From Pterois miles (lineage: Eukaryota; Chordata; Actinopteri; Perciformes; Scorpaenidae), in the NCBI GenBank assembly GCA_947000775.1, contig CAMQGK010000147.1, forward strand, positions 1,568,501 through 1,632,500: 64,000 nt of DNA. The letters are read 5' to 3'. The notes under the pieces were generated by a model that did not search any database, was not told the origin of the DNA, and saw only the letters and a program-made list of their open reading frames with translations. Positions 62,299 through 64,000 of the stretch are shown in pieces. Both the position numbers and the translations under genes were made by a program. Position 1 is the stretch's first letter. The number at the start of each line of letters is the position of its first letter.

Positions 62299-63025
62299 CA
62301 GGGGTCTGCAACCTGCGGCTCCAGAGCCGCATGCGGCTCTTCACCCTCATTGTAGCGGCTCCCTTTGGCCTTGAAAAAAAAAAAACAAACATAAATAAAT
62401 GGTATTTCTTCATTCATTTTTATTCATATAAAATATTACCATTATTAGTTTATTTTGTTGCGCAGTTATTTTGGAGTTTGACTTGATGCCATCTAATTTT
62501 AAAAGAGCTATTTTTAATTTATAATTTGTCAACGAAAATATACGTCACATAACGTCATCAGCCTTCGCCTTTACCTGCTGGCGGCTTTTGTAGTGTGCAA
62601 ACCCTGCAATAGCCTAACCATGAAAAAATCCCAAAAAAGAAAAGTTTCGGAAGAAAATAGAGAGTTTAATTCAGCGTGGACATATTCATTTGCCTTCATC
62701 GCCAATGACGCTGGCTTACCTTTGTGCTTGATATGTGGCGAGAAGATATCGAACAACAAAAAATGTAATGTTGAAAGACATTTTCAAAACAAGCACTCTG
62801 CATTCGCCGAAAAATACCCAACCGAAGATAAGCGAAAGAGAGCAATTTCGGAACTGCTACAAAAAGCTGAAGAGAGCAAACTATCTTTCAAGAAGTGGAT
62901 TACCTCTCCACAGTCTTTTGTTTACAGTTTACAAGCTCTGTTATTTTTTGCGGCTCCCGACTATTTTTTTTGGGTAGAAGAGGGGGCAAAATGGCTCTTT
63001 TGATAATAAAGCTTGCAGACCCCTG
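62299..63025 (+). mobile_element. Internally deleted hAT transposon (Charlie8/GTF2IRD2-like)
   Basis: The 727-bp element begins CAGGGGTCTGCAACCTGCGG and ends GCTTGCAGACCCCTG, matching inverted ends. It is flanked by an exact 8-bp duplication TACTATAC (62291-62298 and 63026-63033); removing the element and one octamer restores a normal satellite monomer. It carries the N-terminal part of a transposase frame and then jumps to the 3' terminal sequence, so most of the catalytic domain is missing. It could only move with enzyme supplied from elsewhere. Confidence 0.88.
62620..63003 (+). pseudogene. Truncated hAT transposase: BED-type zinc finger and start of the next domain
   Basis: From the ATG at 62620 the frame runs 127 residues to TGA. 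Residues about 19-60 hold the motif CLICGEKISNNKKCNVERHF followed by QNKH, a C-x2-C...H-x4-H BED-type finger that binds the transposon ends. AFAEKYPTEDKRKRAISEL and FKKWITSPQS follow, which resemble the Charlie8-derived tail of vertebrate GTF2IRD2. After SPQS the family similarity stops at the deletion junction and the remaining residues (hydrophobic, ending WVEEGAKWLF) are read from the 3' terminal DNA. The DDE catalytic residues and dimerisation region are absent. A longer reading from 62593 would need a non-ATG start. Confidence 0.8.
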
Positions 63026-63033
63026 TACTATAC

Positions 63034-64000
63034 TATGACGTTTTTTCAAGAAATTTTTCGACACACTATACTATGACTTCTTTTCACAAAAAATCTTGAA
63101 CATACTACGCTATGAGTTTTTTTTTAAATAATTTTTCGACATAATATACCATGATTTTTTTTTCAAGAAATTTTTCGACATACTACACTATGATTTTCTT
63201 TCAAGAAATTTTTCAACATACTATACTATGACTTTTTTTCATGAGATTTTTCGACATACTATACTTTGACTTTTTTTCATGAGATTTTTCGACATACTAT
63301 ACTATGACTTTTTATCATGAAATTTATCGACATACTATACTATGACTTTTTTTCATAAAATTTTTCGACATACTATACTATCACTTTTTTGCTCTATATG
63401 ACTTTTTTTCATGAAATTTATTGCCATGCTATAGTGTGACTATTTTTCAAGAAATTGTTCGACATACTATACTATGATTTTTTTTCAAGAATTTTTTTGA
63501 CTTACTATACTATGACATTTTTTCAAGACATTTTTCGAAATACTATACTATCACTTTTTTCAAGATACTTTTCACCATACTATATTATGACTTGTTTTTC
63601 GCCATACAATATAATGAATTTTTTTTAATGAAAATTGTCGATACAATACAATGAGTTTTTTTTCAAGAAATAATTCGACATACTATACAATGACTTTTGT
63701 CATGTATATTTTTCGCCATAGCATACATGAATTTTTTTCATGAAATAATTCGACATGCTCTACAATGACTTTTTTTAATGAAATTTTTTGCCATGCGATA
63801 GTGTGACTATTTTTCAAGAAATTGTGACATACTATAGTATGACTTTTTATCATGAAATTGATTGACATACTATACTATGATTTTTTTGTCATGATATTTT
63901 TCGCCATACTATATTATGAATTTTTTTCATGAAATTTTTCAACATACTATACTATGACGTTTTTCAAGAAATTTTTCGCCATACTATATTATGACTTTTT
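63034..64000 (+). repeat. Satellite array continuing to the right edge
   Basis: Same monomer of about 38 bp and same orientation as 39002-62290, resuming after the hAT insertion. Copies here are more irregular (extra GCTCTATATGAC near 63391, shortened units near 63590-63750). The array runs off the window, so its full length is unknown. Confidence 0.93.

Noticed and set aside
39002..64000. Regular short repeats that a scanner might call a CRISPR array
   Set aside because: No unique spacers, contiguous monomers, no cas genes, and the DNA is vertebrate.

Overview
This window is nuclear DNA from a ray-finned fish, most likely a percomorph teleost. The evidence is multi-exon genes with GT-AG introns, vertebrate proteins in fish-like form, many teleost-style nonautonomous hAT elements and MITEs, a tRNA-derived SINE, and no bacterial features. 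All exon joins were worked out by hand from splice sites and reading phase.

Layout of the gene-bearing part (1-38.9 kb). p3h1 (prolyl 3-hydroxylase 1) runs leftward at 6336-1375; its first five coding exons are here and the catalytic end is off the left edge. It is divergent from a c1orf50 homologue (+, 8765-13368, five exons, complete, 189 aa). This converges on ap5b1, the AP-5 complex beta subunit (-, 18713-14690, three exons, complete, 950 aa). nuf2, an Ndc80-complex kinetochore subunit (+, 20155-35698, thirteen exons, complete, 454 aa), is divergent from ap5b1. Last come the two terminal coding exons of a cfap57/wdr65-like cilia gene (-, 38937-38482), with an apparent frameshift in the last exon. 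In mammals p3h1, c1orf50 and cfap57 are chromosomal neighbours, which supports all three calls. The genes share no single pathway: collagen modification, unknown function, late-endosome sorting, chromosome segregation and ciliary motility.

Introns and intergenic gaps are filled with interspersed repeats: three copies of a hAT-like element with a CAGGGCTGTCA-type end, two copies of a 330-bp MITE, a hAT-type element with a clear 8-bp target duplication nested in another repeat, a long foldback element in nuf2 intron 12, AT-rich elements sharing a GGACAGAACCTGCC end, and several families present as inverted pairs.

From about 39.0 kb to the right edge (25 kb) the window is an AT-rich satellite with a monomer of about 38 bp, all in one orientation, with variant monomers forming irregular higher-order blocks. 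It is broken by only two foreign insertions: a tRNA-derived SINE (53.8 kb) and a 727-bp internally deleted hAT transposon that keeps a BED-type zinc-finger reading frame (62.3 kb). The array lies 5' of the cfap57 exons, so it is either inside a cfap57 intron or marks where that gene was broken. The array is the most unusual object in the window. I did not find a convincing new protein-coding system; the many short reading frames in the array are translations of the repeat.
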